A program made the position numbers and the translations under genes. Positions 25,093-33,103 of a DNA stretch of 36,960 nt are shown one piece after another (the first letter of the stretch is position 1; each line of letters starts with the position of its first letter). The notes beneath the pieces are model-generated. The model did no database searches. It worked only from the letters and a program-made list of their open reading frames with translations, and was not told the DNA's origin. This DNA comes from an uncultured Gluconobacter sp. (lineage in GTDB: Bacteria > Pseudomonadota > Alphaproteobacteria > Acetobacterales > Acetobacteraceae): contig CALFLO010000019.1 of NCBI GenBank assembly GCA_937880175.1, forward strand, positions 1 through 36,960, read 5' to 3'.

Positions 25093-26331
25093 ATGACGAA
25101 CACATCTTCCCCCCTGTCCTCCCCGTTGGCCAATTCCCTCCGTTCCGGTCCGGATGATCGTGGGCGGTTCGGGATTTTTGGTGGTCGCTTCGTTGCGGAA
25201 ACGCTGATGCCGCTGCTGTTCGAGCTGGATGAGGCCTATCGTGCGGCGCAGGCCGATCCGGAGTTCCGCAAGGAGCTGGACTACTACCTCAAGGATTATG
25301 TGGGTCGTCCGAGCCCGCTGTGGTTTGCACAGCATCTGACGGAAGAGCTTGGCGGGGCGAAGGTCTACTTCAAGCGGGAAGAGCTGAACCATACGGGCTC
25401 GCACAAGCTCAACAACGTCATGGGTCAGATCCTTGTGGCCCGGCGGATGGGCAAGACCCGGATTGTGGCGGAGACCGGCGCGGGGCAGCACGGTGTGGCG
25501 ACGGCGACGGTCTGTGCGCTTTTCGGGCTGAAATGCACCATTTACATGGGCGCGACTGACGTTGAGCGTCAGAAGCCGAATGTCTTCCGGATGCATCTGC
25601 TGGGGGCGGAAGTGAAGCCCGTGCCGGCCGGGGCGGGGACGCTCAAGGACGCGATGCACGAGGCGATGCGGGGCTGGGGGGCCAATGTCTCCGACACGTA
25701 TTTCCTCGTTGGGACGGTTGCGGGGCCGCATCCGTATCCGGAGATGGTGCGTGATTTCCAGTCCATTATCGGGGTTGAGGTCAAGGAGCAGATGGCCGAG
25801 GCCGAGGGGCGTCTGCCGGACGTGATCGTGGCGGCCATTGGTGGTGGGTCGAACGCGATGGGGATTTTCCATCCGTTTCTGGATGATGCGTCCGTCAGGC
25901 TGATTGGTGTCGAGGCCGCGGGGCGGGGACTGGATTCCGGGAAGACGGCGGCGTCCATTTCCCGGGGTCGGCCGGGTGTGCTGCATGGCAACCGGACTTA
26001 TCTGTTGCAGGACAAGCACGGGCAGATCGAGGAGGCGCATTCCATCAGTGCGGGGCTGGATTATCCGGGGATCGGGCCGGAGCATTCCTGGCTGAATGAT
26101 ATCGGCCGGGCCGAGTATGTCGGTGTGACGGATGATGAGGCGCTTGAGGCGTTTCAGGTCTGTACGCGGACGGAGGGCATTATCCCGGCGCTCGAATGTG
26201 CGCATGGACTGGCGCATGTCATGAAGATCGCGCCCACGATGGCGAAGGATCAGATCATTGTCCTGAATGTCTCCGGGCGTGGGGACAAGGACATCTTTAC
26301 TGTGGCGCATCATCTGGGAGTGAAGCTGTGA
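25093..26331 (+). CDS. trpB: Tryptophan synthase beta chain
   Basis: Condenses indole with serine to tryptophan in the alpha2beta2 complex. 412 residues. It has RFGIFGGRFVAETLMPLL, the PLP lysine in HTGSHKLNN, ETGAGQHGVATATV, the phosphate-binding GGGSNAMG, and IIPALECAHGLAH. Start ATG 25093. The GTG of trpA overlaps its stop (GTGA at 26328-26331), so the two are coupled. No trpF precedes it here, unlike many alphaproteobacteria; corA diverges instead. Confidence 0.97.
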   Translation: MTNTSSPLSSPLANSLRSGPDDRGRFGIFGGRFVAETLMPLLFELDEAYRAAQADPEFRKELDYYLKDYVGRPSPLWFAQHLTEELGGAKVYFKREELNHTGSHKLNNVMGQILVARRMGKTRIVAETGAGQHGVATATVCALFGLKCTIYMGATDVERQKPNVFRMHLLGAEVKPVPAGAGTLKDAMHEAMRGWGANVSDTYFLVGTVAGPHPYPEMVRDFQSIIGVEVKEQMAEAEGRLPDVIVAAIGGGSNAMGIFHPFLDDASVRLIGVEAAGRGLDSGKTAASISRGRPGVLHGNRTYLLQDKHGQIEEAHSISAGLDYPGIGPEHSWLNDIGRAEYVGVTDDEALEAFQVCTRTEGIIPALECAHGLAHVMKIAPTMAKDQIIVLNVSGRGDKDIFTVAHHLGVKL

Positions 26332-27140
26332 GCCGTATTCAGACACGTTTTGCAGCGCTGAAGAAGGAAGGGCGTGGCGCCCTGATTCCGTATCTTCAGG
26401 CCTGCGACCCGGATTATGATACCTCGCTGGAACTGCTGCGGGCGATGCCGGCGGCGGGGGCTGATCTGATTGAGATCGGTGTGCCGTTCTCCGATCCGTC
26501 CGCTGATGGACCGACGATTCAGGCGGCGGCGCTTCGTGGGCTTAAGGCCGGGGCGACGCTGGGTCTGGTGCTGGGGATGGTCCGGGCGTTCCGCGAGACC
26601 GACAGTGAGACGCCGATCGTCCTGATGGGGTATCTGAACCCGATCGACAGCTATGGTCCGGCCGAGTTCTGCTTTGATGCGGCGCAGGCGGGTGTGGACG
26701 GGATCATCGTCGTCGATATGCCGACGGAAGAGGCGGATCTGCTGGATGCTCATGCGCGGGAGGCCGGGCTGGATATCATCACGCTGGTGGCGCCGACGAC
26801 GTCCAATTCCCGGCTGTTCCATGTGCTGCGGGATGCAAGCGGGTTTGTTTATTATGTGAGCATCACCGGGATTACCGGGACAAACAGCGCGAGTGCTGCG
26901 GATCTGGAGAAGGCGCTGCCGCGGATCCGGGAAGCCACGGATCTGCCGGTGGCTGTTGGTTTTGGAATTTCCACGCCGGAGCAGGCGCGCACGGCGTCGC
27001 GGATCGGGGATGCAGCGGTTGTGGCTTCGGCCCTGATCAAGACCATGGCGTCTACGCTGGAGAATGGTCAGGCGACGGAAAGGACCGTCCCGGCTGTTCT
27101 GAAGCAGCTTGAAGGCTTGGCGGCGGCCGTCAGAGCCTGA
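26328..27140 (+). CDS. trpA: Tryptophan synthase alpha chain
   Basis: Cleaves indole-3-glycerol phosphate to indole and glyceraldehyde 3-phosphate, feeding TrpB. 270 residues. It has LIPYLQACDPDYDTSLELL, the catalytic Glu in LIEIGVPFSDPSADGPTIQ, the second catalytic Asp in GIIVVDMPTEEADLL, and YYVSITGITGT. The frame is open upstream inside trpB, but the GTG at 26328 gives the normal family N-terminus (SRIQTRFAALKKEGRGALIPY region). It ends at a strong terminator. Confidence 0.96.
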   Translation: MSRIQTRFAALKKEGRGALIPYLQACDPDYDTSLELLRAMPAAGADLIEIGVPFSDPSADGPTIQAAALRGLKAGATLGLVLGMVRAFRETDSETPIVLMGYLNPIDSYGPAEFCFDAAQAGVDGIIVVDMPTEEADLLDAHAREAGLDIITLVAPTTSNSRLFHVLRDASGFVYYVSITGITGTNSASAADLEKALPRIREATDLPVAVGFGISTPEQARTASRIGDAAVVASALIKTMASTLENGQATERTVPAVLKQLEGLAAAVRA

Positions 27141-27150
27141 TTTTTGAGGG

Positions 27151-27182
27151 TCCGGCAGGCTGTGGCCTGCCGGAACGTTTTT
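27151..27182 (+). terminator. Rho-independent terminator after trpA
   Basis: Perfect 10-base-pair stem TCCGGCAGGC / GCCTGCCGGA with a TGTG loop, then ACG and five T residues. It lies 10 bases after the trpA stop and directly before the stop of the convergent HdeD-like gene. Confidence 0.88.
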
Positions 27183-27184
27183 GC

Positions 27185-27748
27185 TCAGGCGTTGTTGCGC
27201 AGGGACAGTCCGAACAGGACGGTAGCGACGCCGGCCATCAGCAGTTCCACCGCGATGAACATGCCGATCAGCCACAGGCCGGACCAGGGCAGCGTCATGT
27301 AGAGCATGATGCCGATGAGCAGTGTGACGAGTCCGCTGATGGCGAGGGCGAGCCAGCTTCTGTTGTTGCGGTGACCGCCAGCCCAGAAGGTGCGGGCGAG
27401 GCCAGCGAAGATCAGGCAGCCTGCGAGGATGGCGGTCAGGAAGATCGAGCCGGTTGCGGGCTCTTCGATCAGGAGAATTCCGCCGAGGATGTAGAGGCCG
27501 CCGATCAGTCCGGACAGCCACTGGTTCGGGACGGGCAGTCCGCGATGGGCAAAGCTCTGCATGACCTGTGCGACGCCGCCGATGATCATCAGGACGCCGA
27601 GGATGACCATGCTGGTCAGGGTGGTGGCGACTGTATCTAGGGCGGCTAGGATGCCGAGAATGATCAGGAAAACTCCGAAACCGATGAACCAGCCGGGTTT
27701 GAGGCCCTGTGGGCTGGGGAAGCGGATGGTGTTGAAACTGTCGGACAT
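27185..27748 (-). CDS. HdeD/DUF308-family membrane protein
   Basis: A 187-residue integral membrane protein with six hydrophobic segments, beginning near residues 20-38 (WFIGFGVFLIILGILAAL) and 45-65 (SMVILGVLMIIGGVAQVMQ), and repeating glycine-rich helices to the end. HdeD relatives help some bacteria survive acid stress. The role here is not shown. It sits on the minus strand between trpA and accD, interrupting the common trpBA-accD-folC run, and is divergent from accD. Confidence 0.82.
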   Translation of the reverse strand: MSDSFNTIRFPSPQGLKPGWFIGFGVFLIILGILAALDTVATTLTSMVILGVLMIIGGVAQVMQSFAHRGLPVPNQWLSGLIGGLYILGGILLIEEPATGSIFLTAILAGCLIFAGLARTFWAGGHRNNRSWLALAISGLVTLLIGIMLYMTLPWSGLWLIGMFIAVELLMAGVATVLFGLSLRNNA

Positions 27749-27956
27749 GGTCTTCTCCGTTCAGGGACGTGGTCTGCTGGGGAAGATGCCATGTTTTGTG
27801 ATGCAGGCGGGAGAGATAAGACGGGCGTGCGGAGGGTTGGGCTGGCATATTTGGCCTCCCGGCGTTAAAACGCGCCAGAGAATGCAGCCCTTCTCCGGGC
27901 TTTACCCCACCATTCCGTCCTTTGTCCTGAAGGCGGGCAGAAAGTAACGAGACGAC

Positions 27957-28826
27957 ATGAGCTGGATGACCGACTACGTCCGACCCAAGCTGCGTGGCCT
28001 GCTTCAGCGGGACGTGCCGGACAATCTGTGGACCAACTGCGAATCTTGCGGGCAGATGATGCTCACCAAGGAACTGGAGCGGTCCGAGAAGGTCTGTCCG
28101 CATTGCGGGCATCACATGCGGGCGACGGCGAAGGAGCGTCTGGGCTGGACGTTTGATGGCGGGGAATACACCACCATCGAGCTGCCGAAGATGCCGGTCG
28201 ATCCGCTGGGGTTCAAGGATTCCAAGCGTTATACGGACCGTCTGAAGGATGCGCGGAACAAGTCGCATCTCGATGAGGCGCTTGTGGTCGCCCATGGTCT
28301 GATTCAGGGTCAGAAGGCTGTTGTTGCGGTTATGGCGCCTGAGTTCCTTCTGGGGACGATGGGGGCTGCGCTGGGCGAGGCTTTTGTGGCGGCCTGTCGT
28401 CTGGCGGTTCTGCAGAAAGCACCGCTGGTGGTCTACACGGCTTCGGGGGGCGCGCGGATGCAGGAAGGCGTTGTCAGCCTGATGCAGATGCCCCGTACGA
28501 CGATCGGTGTGCAGATGCTTCAGGAAGCGGGTCTGCCTTATGTTGTCGTGTTCACGAACCCGACGACGGGTGGTGTTTCGGCGTCCTTCGCCATGCTGGG
28601 CGATGTGCATATTGCCGAGCCCAATGCGCTGATCGCGTTCGCGGGGCCGCGCGTCATTCAGGATACCGTTCGCGAGAAGCTGCCAGAAGGCTTCCAGCGG
28701 TCTGAATATCTGCGTGAGCATGGCATGGTGGATATCGTGGCCAAGCGGTCCGAGCTTCCGGAGCTTCTGGGGCGGATCCTGGGCATCATGATGCGCCAGA
28801 AAACCGTTTCCGACGCGGCGGCCTGA
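27957..28826 (+). CDS. accD: Acetyl-CoA carboxylase carboxyltransferase beta subunit
   Basis: Forms with AccA the carboxyltransferase that makes malonyl-CoA for fatty-acid synthesis. 289 residues. The N-terminal zinc ribbon has Cys28, Cys31, Cys47 and Cys50 (NCESCG, CPHC). Then come the crotonase-fold motifs KAPLVVYTASGGARMQEG, FTNPTTGGVSASFAMLGD and FAGPRVIQDTV. The stop overlaps the folC ATG in TGATG, so the two are translationally coupled. The 208 bases upstream, divergent from the HdeD-like gene, hold the promoter, but I see no defined motif. Confidence 0.97.
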   Translation: MSWMTDYVRPKLRGLLQRDVPDNLWTNCESCGQMMLTKELERSEKVCPHCGHHMRATAKERLGWTFDGGEYTTIELPKMPVDPLGFKDSKRYTDRLKDARNKSHLDEALVVAHGLIQGQKAVVAVMAPEFLLGTMGAALGEAFVAACRLAVLQKAPLVVYTASGGARMQEGVVSLMQMPRTTIGVQMLQEAGLPYVVVFTNPTTGGVSASFAMLGDVHIAEPNALIAFAGPRVIQDTVREKLPEGFQRSEYLREHGMVDIVAKRSELPELLGRILGIMMRQKTVSDAAA

Positions 28827-30148
28827 TGACTGCGGAGCGTGGGGCGCCGGTTCGGCTGTCCGGCGAGTATCAGGGGCGGCCGGGGGCTGTCCTTGCGCGG
28901 TTGCAGGAGTTGTATCCGGCGCTGATTGATCTTTCGCTGGGGCGGCTTGAGGCGCTTCTGGCGAAGCTGGGCAATCCCGAGCGTCATCTGCCACCAGTCA
29001 TTCATGTCGCAGGGACGAACGGCAAAGGCAGCACCTGCGCCAATCTGCGGGCGATTGCTGAAGCTGGTGGACTGCGCGTTCATGTCATGAGCAGCCCGCA
29101 TCTGGTGAGTGTGACCGAGCGCTTCCGGCTGGCGGGACGGCTTGTGGATGAAGATGTTCTGGTTGCTGCGCTCGAGAAGGTCGAGCAGGTCAATGCGGGC
29201 GCTCCGATTACGGTTTTCGAAGTTCTGACGGCGGCGGGATTCCTGCTGTTTTCTCAGGTTCCGGCCGATCTGGTGGTGCTGGAGGTTGGGCTTGGGGGGC
29301 GGCTGGATGCGACCAATGTCGTGCCGAAGCCTGCGGCCTGTGTGATTACGCCGGTCAGTCTGGATCATGAAGCGTTTCTGGGCAGTACGGTCGCGGCTAT
29401 CGCTGGCGAAAAGGCCGGGATCATCAAAGAGGGTGTGCCGGTTGTTTCGGCGGCCCAGGCGCCGGACGCTCTGGATGTCATTCGCCGTCGGGCGGCAGAA
29501 CTGAACGCGTCGCTTCGGGTGGTCGGGCAGGATATCCTGTTTGCCGAGCGTGCGGATGGTCTGGATTATCAGGATGCGGACGGAACGCTCTCCCTGCCGC
29601 TGCCCGCGTTGAAAGGTCAGCATCAGGCCGGGAATGCGGCGCTGGCCGTGGCTGCGCTTCGGGTTTCCGGGGCGGCGCTGCCCTCTTCCGCGTATCAGGG
29701 TATTTCTAGGACGTTCTGGCCTGCGCGGTTACAGAAACTGGATGGAGCCTTGGCCCGGATGCTTCCTGCCGGATGGGAGCTCTATCTGGATGGCGGCCAT
29801 AATCCGGATGCCGGACAAGTGCTTGGGAGGGTTCTGGATGGCTGGAAGGACCGGCCTGTCCACGTGATTGCGGGCGTGAAGCAGACGAAGGATGCATCGG
29901 GTTTTCTGAGGCCGATTGTTGAACGGGCGACGTCTGTTCAGGCTGTTTCAGAGCCGGGGCAGCATCTGGCGATGTCGGTTGAGGAGATCGTGGCAGCTTC
30001 CGGCGGCCGGGCGACTGCTGGCCCGACTGTCCGGGAGGCTCTGGCGCGTCTGGTGGATGAAGGTGGTGCGCCTGCGCATGTGCTGATCTGTGGCAGTCTT
30101 TATCTGGCGGGCGTGGTTCTTGCAGAGGATGGCTGGATCGCGAGGTAA
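28826..30148 (+). CDS. folC: Bifunctional folylpolyglutamate/dihydrofolate synthase
   Basis: ATP-dependent Mur-ligase-family enzyme that adds glutamate to dihydropteroate and folates. 440 residues. The P-loop HVAGTNGKGSTCANL is at about residues 60-74, followed by SSPHLVSVTERFRL, the ADLVVLEVGLGGRLDATNVV motif, ITPVSLDHEAFLG, GEKAGIIK, and YLDGGHNPDAGQVL. Overlaps accD by one base. Confidence 0.96.
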   Translation: MTAERGAPVRLSGEYQGRPGAVLARLQELYPALIDLSLGRLEALLAKLGNPERHLPPVIHVAGTNGKGSTCANLRAIAEAGGLRVHVMSSPHLVSVTERFRLAGRLVDEDVLVAALEKVEQVNAGAPITVFEVLTAAGFLLFSQVPADLVVLEVGLGGRLDATNVVPKPAACVITPVSLDHEAFLGSTVAAIAGEKAGIIKEGVPVVSAAQAPDALDVIRRRAAELNASLRVVGQDILFAERADGLDYQDADGTLSLPLPALKGQHQAGNAALAVAALRVSGAALPSSAYQGISRTFWPARLQKLDGALARMLPAGWELYLDGGHNPDAGQVLGRVLDGWKDRPVHVIAGVKQTKDASGFLRPIVERATSVQAVSEPGQHLAMSVEEIVAASGGRATAGPTVREALARLVDEGGAPAHVLICGSLYLAGVVLAEDGWIAR

Positions 30149-30187
30149 TCCGTTTCTGGTCGCAGGGCGGGATGGTAGAAGGGCCGT

Positions 30188-31708
30188 GTGAACATGATCG
30201 AATCGCATTCCTCTCCGACCGTATCTGATGGTTCCTCGAACGATGGAGATCTGGGTGTCCTGCTGAGGCGCAGTCCGCCTTCCAGCACGGCTGCCGAGCA
30301 GGCGCTTCTGGGCGCCATTCTGACCAACAACAAGGCGTATGAGCGGGTTTCGGATTTTCTGGAACCGGCTCATTTTTCTGATCCGCTCAATGGACGGATC
30401 TATGAGGCCATTGCCCGGCGCATCGAGCGCGGGCAGTTGGCTGATCCCGTGACCATGCGGGCGGAATTCGAGCATACCGGTGTTCTGGATGCCGCGGGTG
30501 GACCGGCCTATCTGGCTAAGCTGCTGACGGCGATGGTGGGTATTGTCAACGCGGGCGACTATGGGCGCGTGATCCATGACGCCTGGGTTCGGCGGCAGCT
30601 GATCGATATTGGTGAGACGGTTGTCAACAATGCGTTCGGCGCGCGGCCGGATCTGGATGGGTCCGATCAGATTGCGGCGTCTGAAGAAGCGTTGTTCAAG
30701 CTGGCAACGGAGCGTGGTCAGGAAGGGGGTTTTGTTTCCTTCACCAATGCGCTGACGGAAGCGGTCAAGGTTGCGACCAAGGCTTATCAGCGGACTGGAG
30801 ACGTGGTTGGACTGACGTCTGGTCTGCGGGACTTCGACAAGCGGACGGGTGGTCTGCATCCTTCCGATCTGATCATCCTTGCCGGGCGTCCTGCGATGGG
30901 CAAGACGGCGTTGGCGACCAAGATTGCGTTCTCGGCGGCACGCTCAATCCTGCGGGATGCGGAGGACAGTGGGGAGAAACCCAAAGGGTCCGTCGCGATT
31001 TTCTCACTGGAAATGTCGTCCGAGCAGCTGGCGACCCGTATTCTTTCGGGTGAAGCCGAGGTTTCGGGTGAGAAGATCCGTCGTGGTGACATCGGGCAGA
31101 AGGAATTTGACCGGTTTGTCCGGGTGGCGCGCGAGCTTCAGCGGTTGCCGCTTTATATTGATGATACGCCGGCAATTTCCCTGTCAGCCATGCGGACGCG
31201 GTGTCGGCGTCTGGCGCGAACGCAGGGATTGAGCCTCGTCGTGGTGGATTATCTGCAGCTGATGCGGCCCGCTATCGGGACGAAGCCTGACAGTCGTGTT
31301 CTGGAAATCTCGATGATCACGCAGGGGCTCAAGGCTATTGCGAAGGAGCTTTCCGTTCCTGTGATTGCGCTGTCCCAGCTTTCACGTCAGGTCGAATCGC
31401 GTGAGGACAAACGGCCGATGCTGTCAGATCTGCGCGAATCGGGTTCGATCGAGCAGGATGCGGATGCGGTCATGTTCGTTTATCGCGACGAGTATTACCT
31501 GCAGCAGCGTCAGCCCAAGGACAGTGCCTACGACAGCAATGACAAGTTCCAGGTTGCGACAGAAGAGTGGCAGCGCAAGATGGCGCTTGTGCACAACAAG
31601 GCTGAACTGATCCTTGAAAAGCAGCGGCATGGTCCTACCGGGATGATTCAGCTGTATTTCGAAGGGGAATATACCCGGTTTGGCGATCTGGACGTCATTC
31701 ACGAGTAG
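30188..31708 (+). CDS. dnaB: Replicative DNA helicase DnaB
   Basis: Hexameric helicase that opens the chromosome fork. 506 residues. The N-terminal domain about 30-145 has PSSTAAEQALLGAIL and DPVTMRAEF. The RecA-like domain has Walker A GRPAMGKT at 233-240, Walker B-type LVVVDYLQLM, and the SQLSRQVESREDKRPMLSDLRESG block. The start is GTG 30188 or ATG 30194; both are near GAAGGG. A hairpin follows the stop, and beyond that the prophage begins. Length and motifs fit the host gene, and I see no sign of an intein. Confidence 0.95.
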   Translation: MNMIESHSSPTVSDGSSNDGDLGVLLRRSPPSSTAAEQALLGAILTNNKAYERVSDFLEPAHFSDPLNGRIYEAIARRIERGQLADPVTMRAEFEHTGVLDAAGGPAYLAKLLTAMVGIVNAGDYGRVIHDAWVRRQLIDIGETVVNNAFGARPDLDGSDQIAASEEALFKLATERGQEGGFVSFTNALTEAVKVATKAYQRTGDVVGLTSGLRDFDKRTGGLHPSDLIILAGRPAMGKTALATKIAFSAARSILRDAEDSGEKPKGSVAIFSLEMSSEQLATRILSGEAEVSGEKIRRGDIGQKEFDRFVRVARELQRLPLYIDDTPAISLSAMRTRCRRLARTQGLSLVVVDYLQLMRPAIGTKPDSRVLEISMITQGLKAIAKELSVPVIALSQLSRQVESREDKRPMLSDLRESGSIEQDADAVMFVYRDEYYLQQRQPKDSAYDSNDKFQVATEEWQRKMALVHNKAELILEKQRHGPTGMIQLYFEGEYTRFGDLDVIHE

Positions 31709-31742
31709 CTTCTGCGTGGATGCGATTACTTTGGATGCTGGG

Positions 31743-31777
31743 TGCTCCCCGTCAGGCAATCCTGTCTGCGGGGAGCA
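31743..31777 (+). repeat. Hairpin downstream of dnaB
   Basis: Arms TGCTCCCCG / CGGGGAGCA with an inner CAGG / CCTG pairing around CAAT, 34 bases after the dnaB stop. No T run follows, so it is a weak terminator candidate at best, perhaps Rho-assisted. Confidence 0.5.
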
Positions 31778-32058
31778 GAGCTGAGGGTGGAGAAAACCAC
31801 TCCGAAAGCTCCGATCGTGAAAAACAATCATTGTTATTTTCATGAAAGAATTTTCGAGTTGGCAGACATGGATTGTCGCAACTCTTAAAATGAATACTTG
31901 AGCGGTACAGATTACACTGGAATCTGATGCCTGAAAAAAGCTGCAATATGAAACTCTTCAGCGCAGCTTCTCTGTAAAATATGAGCAAAAAAGCACGCTG
32001 GCTGTGCTGGATTATGGCTGTAATGCGGAAAACTGGCAGCAGTCAAAACCGGAATTAA

Positions 32059-32071
32059 TGGCTCAAAGCCA
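32059..32071. promoter_or_regulatory. Phage operator 1 (TGGCTCAAAGCCA)
   Basis: One of four TGGC-N5-GCCA palindromes around the XRE repressor gene. It has perfect 5-base arms and lies 11 bases upstream of the -35 of the rightward promoter at 32082. Confidence 0.6.
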
Positions 32072-32081
32072 TATTTGTTCC

Positions 32082-32110
32082 TTGACCCCATGGCACAGTG
32101 CCATTAATTT
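32082..32110 (+). promoter_or_regulatory. Sigma70-type promoter with operator in its spacer
   Basis: TTGACC (-35, 32082-32087), a 17-base spacer, TAATTT (-10, 32105-32110). The spacer contains operator 2. It reads rightward to the 38-codon ORF at 32168. Confidence 0.6.
32091..32103. promoter_or_regulatory. Phage operator 2 (TGGCACAGTGCCA)
   Basis: Perfect 6-base arms around one central base. It lies exactly inside the spacer of the promoter at 32082-32110, where a bound repressor would block RNA polymerase. Confidence 0.65.
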
Positions 32111-32167
32111 ATCGTTAATCGGTGGTTGCCATGGGGGTGGCCGACGGGGAAGGAAGGGAGCCGGTCA

Positions 32168-32284
32168 ATGAATTCAGACTTTCTGATGACCGGGGATGTT
32201 TCCGATTTGTTCATTCCATCGATGAAGCGAACCGATCGCAACGAATCGAATGGGGGGCGCCTGAATGCGTACGGAAACCAGTGA
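32168..32284 (+). CDS. 38-residue phage ORF under an operator-bearing promoter
   Basis: Short ORF (starts MNSDFLMTGDVSDLF, ends GRLNAYGNQ) with a strong ribosome site, GGAAGGAAGGGAG ending seven bases before the ATG. A good promoter with a repressor operator in its spacer lies about 58 bases upstream. It ends nine bases before the end of the convergent XRE repressor gene, and no terminator lies between, so its transcript would run antisense to the repressor mRNA. I recognise no homologue. It could be a small anti-repressor or a leader for the antisense transcript. Coding is supported by signals and placement, not by similarity. Confidence 0.42.
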   Translation: MNSDFLMTGDVSDLFIPSMKRTDRNESNGGRLNAYGNQ

Positions 32285-32292
32285 AACAGCCA

Positions 32293-32685
32293 CTAATGGA
32301 TCTCCTCATCTGGTCTCTTGGGCGGATCAGGTGTGTCGGAAGACGTGTTTCTGTCCGTGTTCGGAGCCATGTCTTGCCGCTGGAGCACCAGCTCTGGGTG
32401 CAGGGCTGCCAGCCGCAGGGCCAGTTCTTCGTCGGTACGACCGTTCAGGACGCCTTTCAGAAGAAAATCTGTCGAGACCCGCAGGCGGTTCGAGAGCGCC
32501 GCGATGAGAAAGACGCTGGGCGCACGGTCTCCGCGTTCGATCTTGTTCAGCGTGGAAGCGTCCACGCCCAGCAGGCGGGCGCATTCGCTCTGATTGGGCA
32601 TGACGAGTTCACGAGCCCAGGAAATGCGAGTTCCTATGGCTCGTTGGAGTGCAGTCAGAGAGTCCGGGCGCTTGTGTTTGGCCAT
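32293..32685 (-). CDS. XRE-family phage repressor
   Basis: A 130-residue DNA-binding protein with a Cro/CI-type HTH at about residues 18-76: RISWARELVMPNQSECARLL, GVDASTLNKIERGDRAPSVF, LIAALSNRLRVSTDFLL. The C-terminal tail is short, polar and Pro/Asp-rich. It has no S24 peptidase domain, so it is not expected to self-cleave on SOS. AAAAGG lies four bases before the ATG. Operators at 32702 and 32747 lie just upstream on its divergent side and two more lie beyond its 3' end. Probably the lysogeny repressor. Confidence 0.85.
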   Translation of the reverse strand: MAKHKRPDSLTALQRAIGTRISWARELVMPNQSECARLLGVDASTLNKIERGDRAPSVFLIAALSNRLRVSTDFLLKGVLNGRTDEELALRLAALHPELVLQRQDMAPNTDRNTSSDTPDPPKRPDEEIH

Positions 32686-32701
32686 GTGGCCTTTTTAGCA
32701 A

Positions 32702-32714
32702 TGGCTTTATGCCA
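32702..32714. promoter_or_regulatory. Phage operator 3 (TGGCTTTATGCCA)
   Basis: TGGC / GCCA arms around five bases, 17 bases upstream of the XRE ATG. Well placed for autoregulation. Confidence 0.6.
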
Positions 32715-32746
32715 AATCCAGAAGAAGTTTTTTTTATCACACGCTG

Positions 32747-32759
32747 TGGCATTTTGCCA
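32747..32759. promoter_or_regulatory. Phage operator 4 (TGGCATTTTGCCA)
   Basis: TGGCA / TGCCA arms. It overlaps a -35-like TTGCCA (32754-32759) that pairs, at 18-base spacing, with TACTGA (32778-32783) before the first rightward early gene. Confidence 0.62.
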
Positions 32760-32797
32760 AAGTTGGTGACAGTTCTGTACTGATAAAGGATGTTGAA

Positions 32798-33103
32798 ATG
32801 AGGCAGGTCAAGTCAGGTTCTGTACCCCGGCGGGTTTCCGCAAGTGCTCTCGCTGCCATGCTGGCGTCCGATGGTTGGCTACCCGAGCAGGGAAATGCAC
32901 GCAAGGGTCGGGGACGTTCTGCCAGAAAAACATCTGAAGTGGCGGCATCCCGCGCGCGGATGATGGCAGACAGGGAAACGGTCGAGGCTTTGCCGGCGGG
33001 GCATCCTGTGAGCTGGAATGCCTTGTGGGGGGCGGATCTGGTACCGGTCTTTCCGGGGTTGCAGCCTATAGGTGGTCGTGACGTCGGACTGGAGATCAAC
33101 TGA
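32798..33103 (+). CDS. Phage early protein, unknown function
   Basis: A 101-residue protein I do not recognise. The N-terminal third is basic and Ser/Arg-rich (NARKGRGRSARKTSE), suggesting nucleic-acid contact. The C-terminal part has GHPVSWNALWGADLVPVFPG. AAAGGA lies seven bases before ATG 32798. It is the first gene rightward of operator 4, and its stop overlaps the next start (TGATG at 33101-33105), so it is co-translated with the next gene. Confidence 0.68.
   Translation: MRQVKSGSVPRRVSASALAAMLASDGWLPEQGNARKGRGRSARKTSEVAASRARMMADRETVEALPAGHPVSWNALWGADLVPVFPGLQPIGGRDVGLEIN

Larger units (their letters stand above)
31709..32167. other. Gene-poor AT-rich stretch at the dnaB-prophage junction
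   Basis: About 460 bases with no convincing gene, falling in GC content from about 31780 onward. It holds a 35-base hairpin after dnaB (31743-31777), two TGGC-N5-GCCA operators, and a good promoter at 32082-32110. No integrase, tRNA or obvious attachment repeat is visible. The left prophage boundary probably lies here, but I cannot place it. Confidence 0.5.

Noticed and set aside
24957..25157. A frame with several Trp codons before trpB, a possible Trp leader
   Set aside because: The Trp codons are not adjacent, the frame runs into trpB, and no attenuator hairpins or T run are visible.
24955..26346. A 463-codon minus-strand frame opposite trpB
   Set aside because: A shadow of trpB with biased composition.
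26310..28994. A very long open frame (894 codons) on the minus strand
   Set aside because: It is antisense to trpA and accD and also overlaps the HdeD-like gene in another frame. It is low-complexity, Arg/Pro/His-rich, the usual shadow in GC-rich DNA, and has no recognisable domain.
32122..32769. A 215-codon plus-strand frame across the repressor
   Set aside because: It lies antisense to the clear XRE protein. The 38-codon ORF in another frame has the better ribosome site.
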